Source of the DNA: Rubripirellula tenax
Lineage (GTDB): Bacteria > Planctomycetota > Planctomycetia > Pirellulales > Pirellulaceae
Assembly: GCF_007860125.1 (NCBI RefSeq)
Contig: NZ_SJPW01000001.1
Location: forward strand, 1,140,104-1,204,103
Length of the DNA stretch: 64,000 bases
Direction: 5' to 3'
Part shown: positions 53,931-63,266 of the stretch, piece by piece
How the letters are laid out: each line of letters starts with the position of its first letter
Numbering within the stretch: the stretch's first letter is position 1
The notes under the pieces: model-generated
The model's input: only the letters and a program-made list of their open reading frames with translations
What the model was told of the DNA's origin: nothing
Databases searched by the model: none
Program-made: the position numbers and the translations under genes

Positions 53931-55286
53931 ATGATAACGTCAGACGTAACTCGCCGCAGAACGATTGCGACCAGCTTTTTGTTGGCCATGGCAATGACGA
54001 CGATCGGCGGGTCGGCGCTGGCCGCGGGAAACCAGCTTCGTACCCCCCAAAAAAAACGCACGTCGACGATCGCTCGAGCGGCCACCGGCCAAGTGCGACC
54101 TGCGCTTGCCGAAGCTCCACTCGATGGCACCCTGATCCGAAGTAAAGCAGCCAACCAGGTCCGGCAAGTCGGTTTTTTAGACGGATGCACCAACGGGTGC
54201 GGGCCGGTCTGCGACTGCTGTGACAGCGGCCCCAGTTGTGGCATGGAATCAAGTTGCGGCATCGAAGCCGGGTGCGGATTCGAACCAGGATGCGGTTTCG
54301 ACAATGGCTGTGGTGTCGAAAGCTGCCAGAGCTGCGGCCCGCCCACCTGTGGCATGGAGTCGTATCTGGGTGAACCGGCCTGTGGAATGGAAATGTATGG
54401 CGATTGTTCGTGCGATGCGTGCTGTGGTCCGAACAGTATTCCGGTTTGTCTGCCGCTGCTGAGAATCAATTGGTGTCGCTTCCAGTTCTTTGCGGGTGTG
54501 CAAGGCTTCAAGGGCCCAATGAACTTTGCGAACACGACCGCCGCGAATCCAAATTCGCGCAGCGGATCAGGCAGCTTCGGATTCTACGAAGGACTCAATG
54601 AAGGCCGTTCGCTAAAGAGATGGTTGGGATGGGACATGGCTGCCCAACTGGGTTTCCGTGCGACTCAATCGAACCTGTCAGGTGCCGAGTTCACCGACGA
54701 AACTCGCAATCAAGTTTTCGTCACGGGCGGTTTGTTTCGCCGCGTCGACTACGGCCTGCAATACGGATTGGTATTCGACTATTTGAACGATGATTGGTGG
54801 TACCAGGGTCGTATGACGCAACTTCGTGGTGAAGTCAGCTGGAAGACCGCCGATTGTCACGGATTCGGTTTTCAATTCATGTCAGGCCTCGGCGATGACT
54901 CATCTGACACATTCGTCCGAAACAGCGCCGGCGTGCTCACTCGATCGACGATCAACTTTGAACCCACCGACCAGTACCGCTTGTTCTATCGACGATTGTT
55001 GGCCGGCAGCGGCGACTGGACAGCGTTCGGCGGATGGACCGATCGAAGCGATACGATTTTAGGTGCGGGGATGAACCTGCCGCTTCGCCAGAAACTGATG
55101 TTGTCCTTGGGATCGACGTACCTGATCCCGAATCAAGACAGCACCAATTTCGGCAATCGTGAAGAGAACTGGAACATCTCGATGGGACTTGTTTATCGAC
55201 CGGGTGGCCCGATGGGCTGTGGTCGCTATTGCCGACCTCTGTTCGACGTCGCCGACAACGGCACCTTTATGGTCAACCAGAAATAG
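53931..55286 (+). CDS. Cys-rich outer membrane beta-barrel protein (DUF6666 type)
   Basis: 451 residues. A signal peptide (TSFLLAMAMTTIGGSALAAG), then a Cys/Gly-rich segment (about 84-165) with repeats such as CGIEAGCGFEPGCGFDNGCG, then a barrel of about 280 residues (RFQFFAGVQGFKGPMNF, FGFYEGLNEG, LGFRATQSNLSG, RVDYGLQYGLVFDYL...), ending near NQK. It is a planctomycete-specific surface protein group. The cysteines may form disulfide cross-links like those of the cell envelope. The gene is divergent from the NHL protein across 102 bases. Confidence 0.85.
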   Translation: MITSDVTRRRTIATSFLLAMAMTTIGGSALAAGNQLRTPQKKRTSTIARAATGQVRPALAEAPLDGTLIRSKAANQVRQVGFLDGCTNGCGPVCDCCDSGPSCGMESSCGIEAGCGFEPGCGFDNGCGVESCQSCGPPTCGMESYLGEPACGMEMYGDCSCDACCGPNSIPVCLPLLRINWCRFQFFAGVQGFKGPMNFANTTAANPNSRSGSGSFGFYEGLNEGRSLKRWLGWDMAAQLGFRATQSNLSGAEFTDETRNQVFVTGGLFRRVDYGLQYGLVFDYLNDDWWYQGRMTQLRGEVSWKTADCHGFGFQFMSGLGDDSSDTFVRNSAGVLTRSTINFEPTDQYRLFYRRLLAGSGDWTAFGGWTDRSDTILGAGMNLPLRQKLMLSLGSTYLIPNQDSTNFGNREENWNISMGLVYRPGGPMGCGRYCRPLFDVADNGTFMVNQK

Positions 55287-55422
55287 AATGCTGTCGACGA
55301 AACGACCGTACCGCTTGACCACATTGCCGTGGCACACGGTGCGAGACGTCTCGTTTGACTAAGATAGGCGATCTCGCGGCGCGTTCGCGTCGTTTGGGTT
55401 TCCTCTCGCACGAAAGTCCTCC

Positions 55423-56430
55423 ATGATTCGGTTTGCTTGGGTTGTCATTTTGCTGAGTTCTGCTGTCGGCTTTTCGCAGGATAGTTCGCCACAAGTTGAA
55501 CCTGTACGCACGGCGTCCGACGGCCCATTCATTCCCGAAGCCGCGTTGCCGGGTGGGATTGTGTTGCCGTTGTACGCGCCCGATTCACCGATGCTCGACC
55601 CCAGTCGCATCCATGAAGCCGAGCGGTACAACACGACCGGGACCTACGATCGACTTCTCAACACGTTGAACATTCACAATCCGTCGATCGAAGTTCACTT
55701 GGCGGATGGTCGTGAAACGAATGGTGCAGCTGTCATCGTCGCCCCCGGTGGCGGACACAAGATACTTTGGCTTGGACCCGAAGGACTCGACTTGGTTCCC
55801 TTCTTTGCCGAGCAGGGTGTGTCGACGATCGTCCTTCGCAATCGACTTCGCGTCGATGGCTATGATCCAATGAGTGATGCCGTGAACGATGCGTTTCAAG
55901 CGATCCGTGTCGTCCGTGCCCATGCGGAACAATGGAATCTTGATCCGAACAAAATCGGTATGATCGGATTCTCGGCGGGCGCCGAATTAGCAGCGCCGGC
56001 GGCGCTCTTTTTTGACGACTTTCAAAACAACCATCGTGGTGCTGGCGATCCGTTGGCAAACGTTTCCCCGCGTCCTGACTTCGTCGGCCTTGTCTATCCG
56101 GGACCGACGCCGATGACGCGTGAACCCAAGACGGCGATCCCCAAGAATGTTCCACCCAGCTTCATTGTTTGTGCGGGCGCCGACGACAAGGTTCATGCGA
56201 TTTGGGCAAACGACTATTTTTCACCGATGCTTCGCGCTGGTGTGCCCAATTTAGAAATGCACATCTACGCTCGCGGCGGCCACGGCGGATCGATCGGCGA
56301 TCGAGGCGGAATTCCCTTCGGAACTTGGCCCCAACGTTTCAACGAATGGTTCATGGACCTTGGCTTCCTTGGCCCCCTTGGTGAAACCACGAAAGCCGCC
56401 CGCGATGTCGACGCCTACTCGGCCCGTTGA
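55423..56430 (+). CDS. secreted alpha/beta hydrolase (esterase, BD-FAE/acetylxylan type)
   Basis: 335 residues. Signal peptide (WVVILLSSAVGFSQ), then an alpha/beta fold: AAVIVAPGGGHKILWLG with oxyanion residues, GMIGFSAGAELAA with the nucleophile Ser, PSFIVCAGADDKV with the acidic residue, and IYARGGHGGS with the catalytic His. It probably removes acyl groups from plant or algal polysaccharide. It overlaps the end of the convergent PLP decarboxylase gene by 16 bases. Confidence 0.87.
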   Translation: MIRFAWVVILLSSAVGFSQDSSPQVEPVRTASDGPFIPEAALPGGIVLPLYAPDSPMLDPSRIHEAERYNTTGTYDRLLNTLNIHNPSIEVHLADGRETNGAAVIVAPGGGHKILWLGPEGLDLVPFFAEQGVSTIVLRNRLRVDGYDPMSDAVNDAFQAIRVVRAHAEQWNLDPNKIGMIGFSAGAELAAPAALFFDDFQNNHRGAGDPLANVSPRPDFVGLVYPGPTPMTREPKTAIPKNVPPSFIVCAGADDKVHAIWANDYFSPMLRAGVPNLEMHIYARGGHGGSIGDRGGIPFGTWPQRFNEWFMDLGFLGPLGETTKAARDVDAYSAR

Positions 56431-57845
56431 TCTCGGCCGGTATCGTCACCGGCAATCGCGATGTTTTGCGGGAGTTCGAATTGGTGCCCTCGACTTTCCA
56501 TGAAGTGCATCTGGTACCCGGCCGTATTGGGGAAAACTATCAAGTCACCGGGATAAACCGAACGCGAGAAACGGAATCGTCGCGGACTGATGAAGTCGTC
56601 CTCGGCGCAATAGTTTCCAGCCAAAAACCCCGTTAACGATGTCCCCCGCACCTCGCGCGCATTCGGTAACAGAATCGGATCGATCGCGAAATCAACCGAC
56701 GTCGTCCGGCAATGCGTTTGGTTCATGTCCAACATCACAACGACATCGCCGCTTGCCATTGGCTTGATCGAGACAACACGCGCGACCGTGATACCGCATC
56801 CATCCAATAACGCTCGGCCGGGCTGGCAATGAAGTCTCAGGTCGTTGTCGGCAAGCGATTTGGCGATTCCGTCGCCGTCTAGAATTTTCCCGAACCAGCT
56901 CGCCGCCTCGTCGGCTTGCCACGTGGGATAGTTTCGCAGCACCTGTGCGTAGTTCCCGTCGATCTTGGATCGGCCGTAGGTATGGTTCGGCAACAGAACA
57001 GCGTCTGTATCGTCGCCATCGATTTGTCGATCGACACGTCGGTGAAAATCGATCCAGTCATCGGATCGTTCCAGATACTGCACCGGCGCGCCGCCGCCGA
57101 TATCAACAAACTCGATCGGATGACCGTGTTGCCGCAAGGCGGTTGTCAGTTCGATCGATTGACGGATGCCCACGACGCGTTGGGTGACTGACGTGCCATC
57201 AAGATGAAAGTGAATGCCTCGAACCGATATCCGATTGGCAACGTCGCTATGTCGCTGCATCAACGACCGGATCTGCGCCGCGGCGTCCGCGATGTCGAAA
57301 CCGAAGCGTGATTCGTGCCGCCCCTTGGGAAACGCGAAACCGCTGATTCGAATCGAAACATTCACTGCTGCGTCGGGATGACCGACCAAGAAGCGGGCGA
57401 CGGTATCCGCGTCTTCGACACTGGCGACGACGACGATCGCACCGACGGTTGCTGCTGTGGCGACCAGCGATTCTGATTTCACGGACGCGGTGACGACGAT
57501 CCGCGACCCTGAAAACCCGGCTTCGATGCCTGCCATCAATTCCGTCTCGCTTGCCACATCGATGCCAATGTTCGCTCGAAACGCTTCGGTGGCGTACCAC
57601 GAACATTTATTCGCCTTGCATGCGAAGTGCATCTCCAACGCGATGTTCCGAGCCGCAGCGACGGATCGTATCGACGTGATGTTGGCCTGCATTTGCGACG
57701 GAACGTGCACGTGCAACGGAGATCCATGGCGAATCAAAAGGTCGTCGAGCGACTGCACATCGATCAGTTCAGCCAGCATCCACGGCGCCAACTTCGGCGT
57801 CAATCTCGCTACGCCCTCGCAATATTCCAGCGGTCCGTGTTTCAC
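56415..57845 (-). CDS. fold-III PLP-dependent decarboxylase (LysA/Y4yA-like)
   Basis: 476 residues. The PLP Lys is in MHFACKANKC (about 77), followed by NIGIDVASETELMAGIEAGF, HFHLDGTSV, VDIGGGAP, and HCQPGRALLDG (EPGR reads QPGR). The length and lack of a CESxD motif are closer to Y4yA-type enzymes than to diaminopimelate decarboxylase. The substrate is not known. It starts four bases inside the end of the GDSL/DUF1080 gene (ATGA overlap) on the same strand, so the two are co-translated. This is the intact counterpart to the degenerate copy at 8775-9839. Confidence 0.83.
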   Translation of the reverse strand: MKHGPLEYCEGVARLTPKLAPWMLAELIDVQSLDDLLIRHGSPLHVHVPSQMQANITSIRSVAAARNIALEMHFACKANKCSWYATEAFRANIGIDVASETELMAGIEAGFSGSRIVVTASVKSESLVATAATVGAIVVVASVEDADTVARFLVGHPDAAVNVSIRISGFAFPKGRHESRFGFDIADAAAQIRSLMQRHSDVANRISVRGIHFHLDGTSVTQRVVGIRQSIELTTALRQHGHPIEFVDIGGGAPVQYLERSDDWIDFHRRVDRQIDGDDTDAVLLPNHTYGRSKIDGNYAQVLRNYPTWQADEAASWFGKILDGDGIAKSLADNDLRLHCQPGRALLDGCGITVARVVSIKPMASGDVVVMLDMNQTHCRTTSVDFAIDPILLPNAREVRGTSLTGFLAGNYCAEDDFISPRRFRFSRSVYPGDLIVFPNTAGYQMHFMESRGHQFELPQNIAIAGDDTGRDQRAE

Positions 57846-59194
57846 TCGGGTCGGCTGATTCGAATGCGACGGTATTCGATTTGACCTCGATCTCCTTCGA
57901 CGCCGATCGGACCGCGTGGTGGAATTTCAAACTCGGCTTCTAAGATTTCGCCGTTGCAAACGCACTTTGCTTTGTTCCCGACGACGGTGACTTCAAGATC
58001 GTTCCAATTACCCGATCGAAACTGCTTCAAGTCCTTGTACGGCCCGGCGAGCGGGAAATCACGGACTTGCAATTGCTTGCCTCGAAGGAACACGCCGCTG
58101 TCGTTGCCGACGCCGGCGCGAAATTGAAGACGAAGTGTGAAGTTGCCTTCGAAGTCTTTCGTCGTGTAGAGCTGTTGAATCTTCCGGCCTTCTGGTGGCG
58201 TCGTGACGACCAATCGACCATTGATCGCTCGAAAACGACCTTCGGTTGTCGACGTTCGTCCGTCAAAGCTGATGTCTTGTTCGACCAACGGCCAAGTCAC
58301 CGAAGTGTCGCGTTTGATCCAATTGACGCGGCCCTTTCGCATCGATTCGGGAGTGACACGGTAACCCCATCCGGTCAGATCCTTGCCATTGAACAGGCTC
58401 GTGTACCCAGCTTCGCACTGAAAGTCATCGGCTTCGGTTTCGACGAAACCGAGCGTTGCAAAAATCGGCATCAACGCCATTCTCCATTTCGCGTAGCCGT
58501 CGCCGTTGGGGTGCAACAGATCTGGAAACTCATCTGCCTTTGCATCGCCATCTTTGCCGGCGAACAATTGGTAGGTATCGACGACGGTGATTTGTGCATC
58601 ACCGCGGACAAGCGAGGCTAGGGCATTGTTGATTTCTTGCACGTCGTCGGCCGAACGCGACTTGGTCTCGTCACTGGGCATGACCAGGCACAGGACGATG
58701 GGCATTTCCGAATCGTGACGTTTCAGTTTTTCCAGGATCAGGCCGACGTTGCCGGCGATCGTTGCGGCATCGGCGTGTTCTTCCAGATCGTTGGTCCCCA
58801 TCAGCATCACGACGGCCGCAGGATCAAGTGCGATGACTTCCTCGTCGACGCGAAGCAGCATGCCGCGAGTGGTATCACCGCTGATACCACGATTGGCGAC
58901 CTTGGTGTTCAGGTCCTCAAAACGTCCACCGAAGTCGTCGCCCCAACCTTGAGTGATGGAGTCTCCAAAAAAAACAATCGCACCTTGGTCTTGTTCCGCA
59001 CGATCGGCAAATTTCGAGCGACGGCGATTCCATACGTCGCGCATCCAATCGTAGCGACGAATCGGGCCGGCGCCTGGAAGTCCTTCGTCGGTATCGGGAA
59101 TCGCGAAACGCAGCTCCGGTGCAGCCTCTTGTCCTTGGGTGGTTCCGCTTTGGAGTAGCGTGAATAACAGCAGGTGCAGAACGATGAAACGCAT
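57842..59194 (-). CDS. secreted GDSL esterase fused to a DUF1080 (3-keto-disaccharide hydrolase) domain
   Basis: 450 residues from the ATG at 59194 (MRFIVLHLLLFTLLQSG), with a signal peptide. The N-terminal SGNH hydrolase has VFFGDSITQGWG with Ser, GTNDLEEH, and LLHPNGDGY with Asp-His. The second half is the DUF1080 domain: YTSLFNGKDLTGWGYR, FRLQFRAGVGNDSGVFLRG and IEYRRIRISR. Fusion of these two domains is common in planctomycete carbohydrate degradation. Two copies of the palindromic repeat lie just upstream. Confidence 0.92.
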   Translation of the reverse strand: MRFIVLHLLLFTLLQSGTTQGQEAAPELRFAIPDTDEGLPGAGPIRRYDWMRDVWNRRRSKFADRAEQDQGAIVFFGDSITQGWGDDFGGRFEDLNTKVANRGISGDTTRGMLLRVDEEVIALDPAAVVMLMGTNDLEEHADAATIAGNVGLILEKLKRHDSEMPIVLCLVMPSDETKSRSADDVQEINNALASLVRGDAQITVVDTYQLFAGKDGDAKADEFPDLLHPNGDGYAKWRMALMPIFATLGFVETEADDFQCEAGYTSLFNGKDLTGWGYRVTPESMRKGRVNWIKRDTSVTWPLVEQDISFDGRTSTTEGRFRAINGRLVVTTPPEGRKIQQLYTTKDFEGNFTLRLQFRAGVGNDSGVFLRGKQLQVRDFPLAGPYKDLKQFRSGNWNDLEVTVVGNKAKCVCNGEILEAEFEIPPRGPIGVEGDRGQIEYRRIRISRPE

Positions 59195-59230
59195 GGAGGG
59201 AAGTCCGAAAAGGGGCGGAAGCGGGAGGGC

Positions 59231-59433
59231 GTGGCCCTGCGACCCCGCTCGCAGGGTGTACTTTGTGTTCACCAGCTGCTTTTCAGCTGACGTCCCGCGA
59301 ACGGAGTCGCGGGTCCACATTGGGTTGCCCTTCGTGGCCCTGCGACTCCGCTCGCAGGGTGTACTTTGTGTTCACCAGCTGCTTTTCAGCTGATGTCCCA
59401 CGAAAGGCGTCGAGGGTCCACATCGGATTGCCC
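59231..59433. repeat. two tandem copies of the palindromic repeat
   Basis: Copies at 59231-59330 and 59334-59433. Inner hairpin CAGCTG-CTTTT-CAGCTG in both. The right outer arm of the second copy is worn (CCACGAAAGGCGTCGAGG). They lie between the GDSL/DUF1080 start and the end of frr. Confidence 0.88.
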
Positions 59434-59441
59434 GATTTGTA

Positions 59442-60005
59442 CTACGCTTCGGTGACTTCCGTTTCGCGGGACTTTGCCAGTTCGCCGGCTTGAGCTTCGT
59501 ACTTCTTCGTTAGCTCTTGGACTGATTCCTTCAGCTTGTCGCGATCGTCTTCGCTGATCTCTTTGTCTTTTTCCGCGGTGTCGGCCGCCTTGTTGGCGTC
59601 GCGGCGAATGTTGCGGATCGAGATCTTCGCATCTTCGGTCAGTTCCTTGATCCGGCTGACCATCTTCTTGCGAACTTCCGTTGACAACGGCGGCACGTTC
59701 AACCGAATCATGCGTCCATCGTTTTGCGGATTCAGTCCGATGTCGCTGACGACGATCGCTTTTTCAATCTCTTTGATCGTCGTCGCGTCGTAGGGCCGAA
59801 TCACAATCTGTTGCGGTTCGGGAGTCCCGATTGATGCCAGTTGCTTTAGCGGCGTCGACGAACCGTACACATCCACCTTGATCGAATCGACCAGGCCTGG
59901 CGTCGCGCGACCGGTTCGGATCCCGGACAAGTTGTGCTGCAGAACAGAGAGCGCCTTTTCCATGCGTTCTTCGGCGTCCATCAGGGTTTCGTCGGTTGTG
60001 GCCAT
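59442..60005 (-). CDS. frr: ribosome recycling factor
   Basis: 187 residues from the ATG at 60005 (MATTDETLMDAEER). Signatures: GIRTGRATPGLVDSIKVDVYGSSTPLKQLASI, DIGLNPQNDGRMIRLNVPPLSTEVRKKM and IRNIRRDANK. With EF-G it splits the ribosome after termination. Part of the conserved rpsB-tsf-pyrH-frr order. Confidence 0.97.
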   Translation of the reverse strand: MATTDETLMDAEERMEKALSVLQHNLSGIRTGRATPGLVDSIKVDVYGSSTPLKQLASIGTPEPQQIVIRPYDATTIKEIEKAIVVSDIGLNPQNDGRMIRLNVPPLSTEVRKKMVSRIKELTEDAKISIRNIRRDANKAADTAEKDKEISEDDRDKLKESVQELTKKYEAQAGELAKSRETEVTEA

Positions 60006-60066
60006 GGGAAGATCCTTTTCGATTGAAGATTGACAAAGAGGTAATATTGTAGCGTCAGCCGAGTAC

Positions 60067-60819
60067 TCACGCGGGCTTGCTGCTGCCGATCCAGGTGCCG
60101 ACCGTATCGCCGTTGATCGCCTTGACGATGTTGCCGTCCTTCTTGAAGTTGAAAACCAAGATCGGCTTTGCGTGTTCGTTGCAGAGTGCGATCGCGGTCG
60201 CATCCATCACTCGCAAATTCTTCTGAATGACTTCATCGTACGTCAGCGACTCGTACAGAACCGCATGCGGATTTTTTTCCGGATCATCGTTGTAGACACC
60301 GTCAACTCGCGTCGCCTTCAACACCACGTCGGCATCCAGTTCCAATGCCCGCTGTGCGGCTGCTGTATCGGTCGTCACAAACGGATTGCCGATACCGGCC
60401 GCAAGAATGACGACGCGGCCTTTTTCCAAGTGCTCAATCGCACGGCGTCGAATAAAGGTCTCACACATCTTGTCCATCGGCACGGCCGACATGACGCGTG
60501 TTTTCAGTCCGATCGATTCAAGCGTGTCTTGCATCGCCAGCGAATTGATCACCGTCGCCAACATGCCCATGTAGTGCGCGGTTGCTTCTTGAACGAGCGC
60601 GTTGGCGCCAGAGAATTGGCCGCCGCGAAGAATGTTGCCACCGCCGATCACGATTGCAATTTGGCAACCAGATTGGTGAGCACTTTTGATCTGCTGGGCG
60701 ATCTGCCCCGACTCTTCGCCGCTGATTCCGCGGCCACCCGAGTCGGCAAGACTCTCGCCGCTCAACTTTAGGATGACGCGTTTGTAATGAAGGTTCTTTG
60801 AACTGTCGTCGTTTGGCAT
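60067..60819 (-). CDS. pyrH: uridylate kinase
   Basis: 250 residues from the ATG at 60819 ([10 protein letters not shown]). UMP kinase signatures: [76 protein letters not shown] and [10 protein letters not shown]. It makes UDP from UMP and ATP. It lies between tsf and frr as usual; a terminator separates it from tsf. Confidence 0.97.
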   Translation of the reverse strand: MPNDDSSKNLHYKRVILKLSGESLADSGGRGISGEESGQIAQQIKSAHQSGCQIAIVIGGGNILRGGQFSGANALVQEATAHYMGMLATVINSLAMQDTLESIGLKTRVMSAVPMDKMCETFIRRRAIEHLEKGRVVILAAGIGNPFVTTDTAAAQRALELDADVVLKATRVDGVYNDDPEKNPHAVLYESLTYDEVIQKNLRVMDATAIALCNEHAKPILVFNFKKDGNIVKAINGDTVGTWIGSSKPA

Positions 60820-60874
60820 CAGGGTCGATCGCAGGGAGTAAAGCGTGAAGAACGAATGCGGCCTTATGTTACAC

Positions 60875-60914
60875 AAAAAAACCTCGCCGGACCGATGGGG
60901 GTCGACGAGGTTTT
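60875..60914 (-). terminator. terminator between tsf and pyrH
   Basis: 9-bp stem AAAACCTCG / CGAGGTTTT with a 19-base loop; on the minus strand it runs into seven T. It lies just after tsf, so pyrH-frr may have a promoter of its own or rely on read-through. Confidence 0.8.
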
Positions 60915-60938
60915 CAGTGAAACGGCGTGGGCGAGCAA

Positions 60939-61922
60939 TTAGCCGCCGACGGAGACGCGGTGGAACGCCAATACCTTGGCGTCGTCGCTCAGCGCTTTGA
61001 TGGCAGCTTCAACCGTCTTGGTGTCATCCAAGGCATAGAACTGGCTCAGCAAGCAACGTTCTTGGTCAAGCAACGTGTTGTCGGCGACGAACCGGTCCAT
61101 CTTTCCAGGAACAATCTTGTCCCAGATTTTCTCCGGCTTGCCTTCGGCAGCCAATTCCGCCTTGATCGCGTCTTCGGCCGCCTTCAAAACCGCATCCGTC
61201 AATTGACGCATGCTGGCGAATTGAGGAACGTTTTTCTGGGGCTTGCCCAAGTTTTCGCGTTCGTTGACTTCGTTTTCGGCGATGATTTGAGCACGCAAGG
61301 CTTCGGTCTCTTTCTCGACGAGCTCTTCATCAAATTCGCTGGGGTGCAAAATCGATGGCTTCATCGCAGCGATGTGCATGGCGACACCACGGAAAAACTG
61401 CGGAGCCTCGGCATGACCACCGTCTTCGTACGAAACCAAAACGCCAATCTTGCTGCCGGCGTGGATGTACGAAGTGATATGGTCGCCTTCGACGACTTGG
61501 AAATCCGAGACTTCGATCTTCTCGCCGACCTTGCCGGTTTCAGCGATCAATCGCTCACCCACCGTGCCACCGTCGAAGGGCAACGCAGCGACTTCTTCTT
61601 TTGTCTTGCACTTGTTTTCGAACGCCAGTTTGGCGATTGAGTTCGCCAGTTCGATGAAGGCATCGTTCTTGGCGACAAAGTCGGTCTCGCTGCTGAGCGC
61701 CAACAATTGGCCTCGTTTGCCTTCGGTCAGCGCGACGACGACACCTTCGTTGGCATCCCGGTCTGCACGTTTCTCAGCAACTTTTTGGCCTTTCTTGCGC
61801 AGGTAATCTAATGCGCCTTCCATGTCGCCGCCCGATTCCTGCAACGCTTTCTTGCAGTCCATCATGCCGGCGCCGGTTGATCGTCGTAGCTCGCTGACGT
61901 CTTTAGCCGAAATCGTTGTCAT
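60939..61922 (-). CDS. tsf: translation elongation factor Ts
   Basis: 327 residues. N-terminal [35 protein letters not shown], the TDFVAKND contact with EF-Tu, and two further core domains ([35 protein letters not shown]). It exchanges GDP for GTP on EF-Tu. Confidence 0.97.
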   Translation of the reverse strand: MTTISAKDVSELRRSTGAGMMDCKKALQESGGDMEGALDYLRKKGQKVAEKRADRDANEGVVVALTEGKRGQLLALSSETDFVAKNDAFIELANSIAKLAFENKCKTKEEVAALPFDGGTVGERLIAETGKVGEKIEVSDFQVVEGDHITSYIHAGSKIGVLVSYEDGGHAEAPQFFRGVAMHIAAMKPSILHPSEFDEELVEKETEALRAQIIAENEVNERENLGKPQKNVPQFASMRQLTDAVLKAAEDAIKAELAAEGKPEKIWDKIVPGKMDRFVADNTLLDQERCLLSQFYALDDTKTVEAAIKALSDDAKVLAFHRVSVGG

Positions 61923-61972
61923 GTCTCTCTCTTCCTACTCAAACTGTCGTGCGTATGAAATGTTTTTGAAAA

Positions 61973-62075
61973 CGCCGCGAAGCATCGCGGCGCTGGGGGG
62001 ATTGTTTGCGTCGCCGCCAAGGCCAGGACAGTGCCTGGCCCTCGGAAGTTCGCTGGTCGGCCGGTCAAACCGGCC
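61973..62075 (-). other. three hairpins in the rpsB-tsf spacer
   Basis: Perfect stems CGCCGCGA/TCGCGGCG (61973-61992), GGCCAGG/CCTGGCC (62021-62040) and GGCCGG/CCGGCC (62059-62075). None has a U-run, so a role in RNA stability or attenuation is more likely than termination. Confidence 0.6.
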
Positions 62076-62084
62076 GTCCGTCGA

Positions 62085-62858
62085 TTACTCAGCAGCGGCT
62101 TCGACGACCGGTTCGGCCGCGGCTTGCGGTGCTTCGGCGGCCTGTGCGCCACCGCCATCGGATTTATTCATTGCCAATTGCCCCTTGCCGGCGTTGATCG
62201 CGTCGGCCAATTGCTTCAGGATCAATTCGACGCTGCGGATACCATCGTCGTTACCGGGAATCGGCAAGTCGATTTGCGACGGATCGCTGTCGGTATCGAT
62301 CAGGGCAACGGTCGGGATGCCCAATCGTTTGGCTTCGCGAACTGCGTTTCGTTCTTTACCTGGGTCAACGATGAACAAGCACTCGGGCAAGCGGTTCATC
62401 GAACGCAGCCCGTTCAAGTTACGGTACATCTTGCGGTACTCGCGATTGATCGTCGACTGCATTTTCTTGCTGTAGTCGTTGATCTTGTCGCTGCCGCGAA
62501 GATCTTCCAATTCTTCCAACCGGGTCAGTCGGCTGCGAATGGTACGGAAGTTGGTCAGCGTACCACCAAGCCAACGTTCGCTGACGAAAGGCATGCCGCA
62601 TCGCAACGCTTGTTCTTCAACCGCTTCGCCGGCTTGACGTTTGGTTCCGACGAACAGGATCAAGCTGCCACCGGCGGCGACTTGACCGAGATACTTTTTG
62701 GCTCGGAGCATGCCGCGAAGTGTTTCGCGGATGTCCATGATGTGAATTTGGTTTTTGCGGCCGAAGATGTACGGGGCCATCTTCGGATTCCACAAACTGG
62801 TGCGGTGCCCAAAGTGAACACCAGCTTCGATCATCTCTTGAACAATCGGATTTGCCAC
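62085..62858 (-). CDS. rpsB: 30S ribosomal protein S2
   Basis: 257 residues, GTG start at 62858 ([10 protein letters not shown]). Signatures: [47 protein letters not shown], and [35 protein letters not shown]. It ends in an Ala/Glu-rich tail ([17 protein letters not shown]). First gene of the rpsB-tsf-pyrH-frr block. Confidence 0.97.
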   Translation of the reverse strand: MANPIVQEMIEAGVHFGHRTSLWNPKMAPYIFGRKNQIHIMDIRETLRGMLRAKKYLGQVAAGGSLILFVGTKRQAGEAVEEQALRCGMPFVSERWLGGTLTNFRTIRSRLTRLEELEDLRGSDKINDYSKKMQSTINREYRKMYRNLNGLRSMNRLPECLFIVDPGKERNAVREAKRLGIPTVALIDTDSDPSQIDLPIPGNDDGIRSVELILKQLADAINAGKGQLAMNKSDGGGAQAAEAPQAAAEPVVEAAAE

Positions 62859-63266
62859 GTCGTCGTTTCCTAAACTTTTGCCGTCACGGGCTACGAGAAA
62901 CCGAATCGCCCAAAAGGCAAAAGCTCGGCATCCAGAGCATCAAGATCGCGGCCAAATGACCGTGAATCTTATCGCCCTTCGTCCCATCTGTGTCGGCGGG
63001 TGAATGAAAGGAGGCCCAGTGAACATACCGGGACCACCATGAGAGCGAAGATCGTACCGGAACCGGAAAAATTCGGCAAGGGATCCCGAATTCGACCGGC
63101 AGTGCACAAGTGAACACATTGCGAGGCGAGCCATCCGGCTTTCGCGATGCGAGAAATGGGCGGATCAGGCTTTATCGCCTGATGGTTTGGATCGAAAGGG
63201 TTAAGATTGTTGAATGCTCCACTGTTTTGCCCGACGTTCGATCCCCGCCACGCCAAAATCAACTGA
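62859..63266. other. divergent intergenic region
   Basis: 408 bases between rpsB and the cytochrome/DUF1549 gene. It should hold the promoters of both. I found no gene, repeat or RNA that I can support. Confidence 0.4.

Noticed and set aside
59195-59320. N-terminal extension of the GDSL/DUF1080 protein
   Set aside because: It reads through the palindromic repeat; the ATG at 59194 directly gives a signal peptide.
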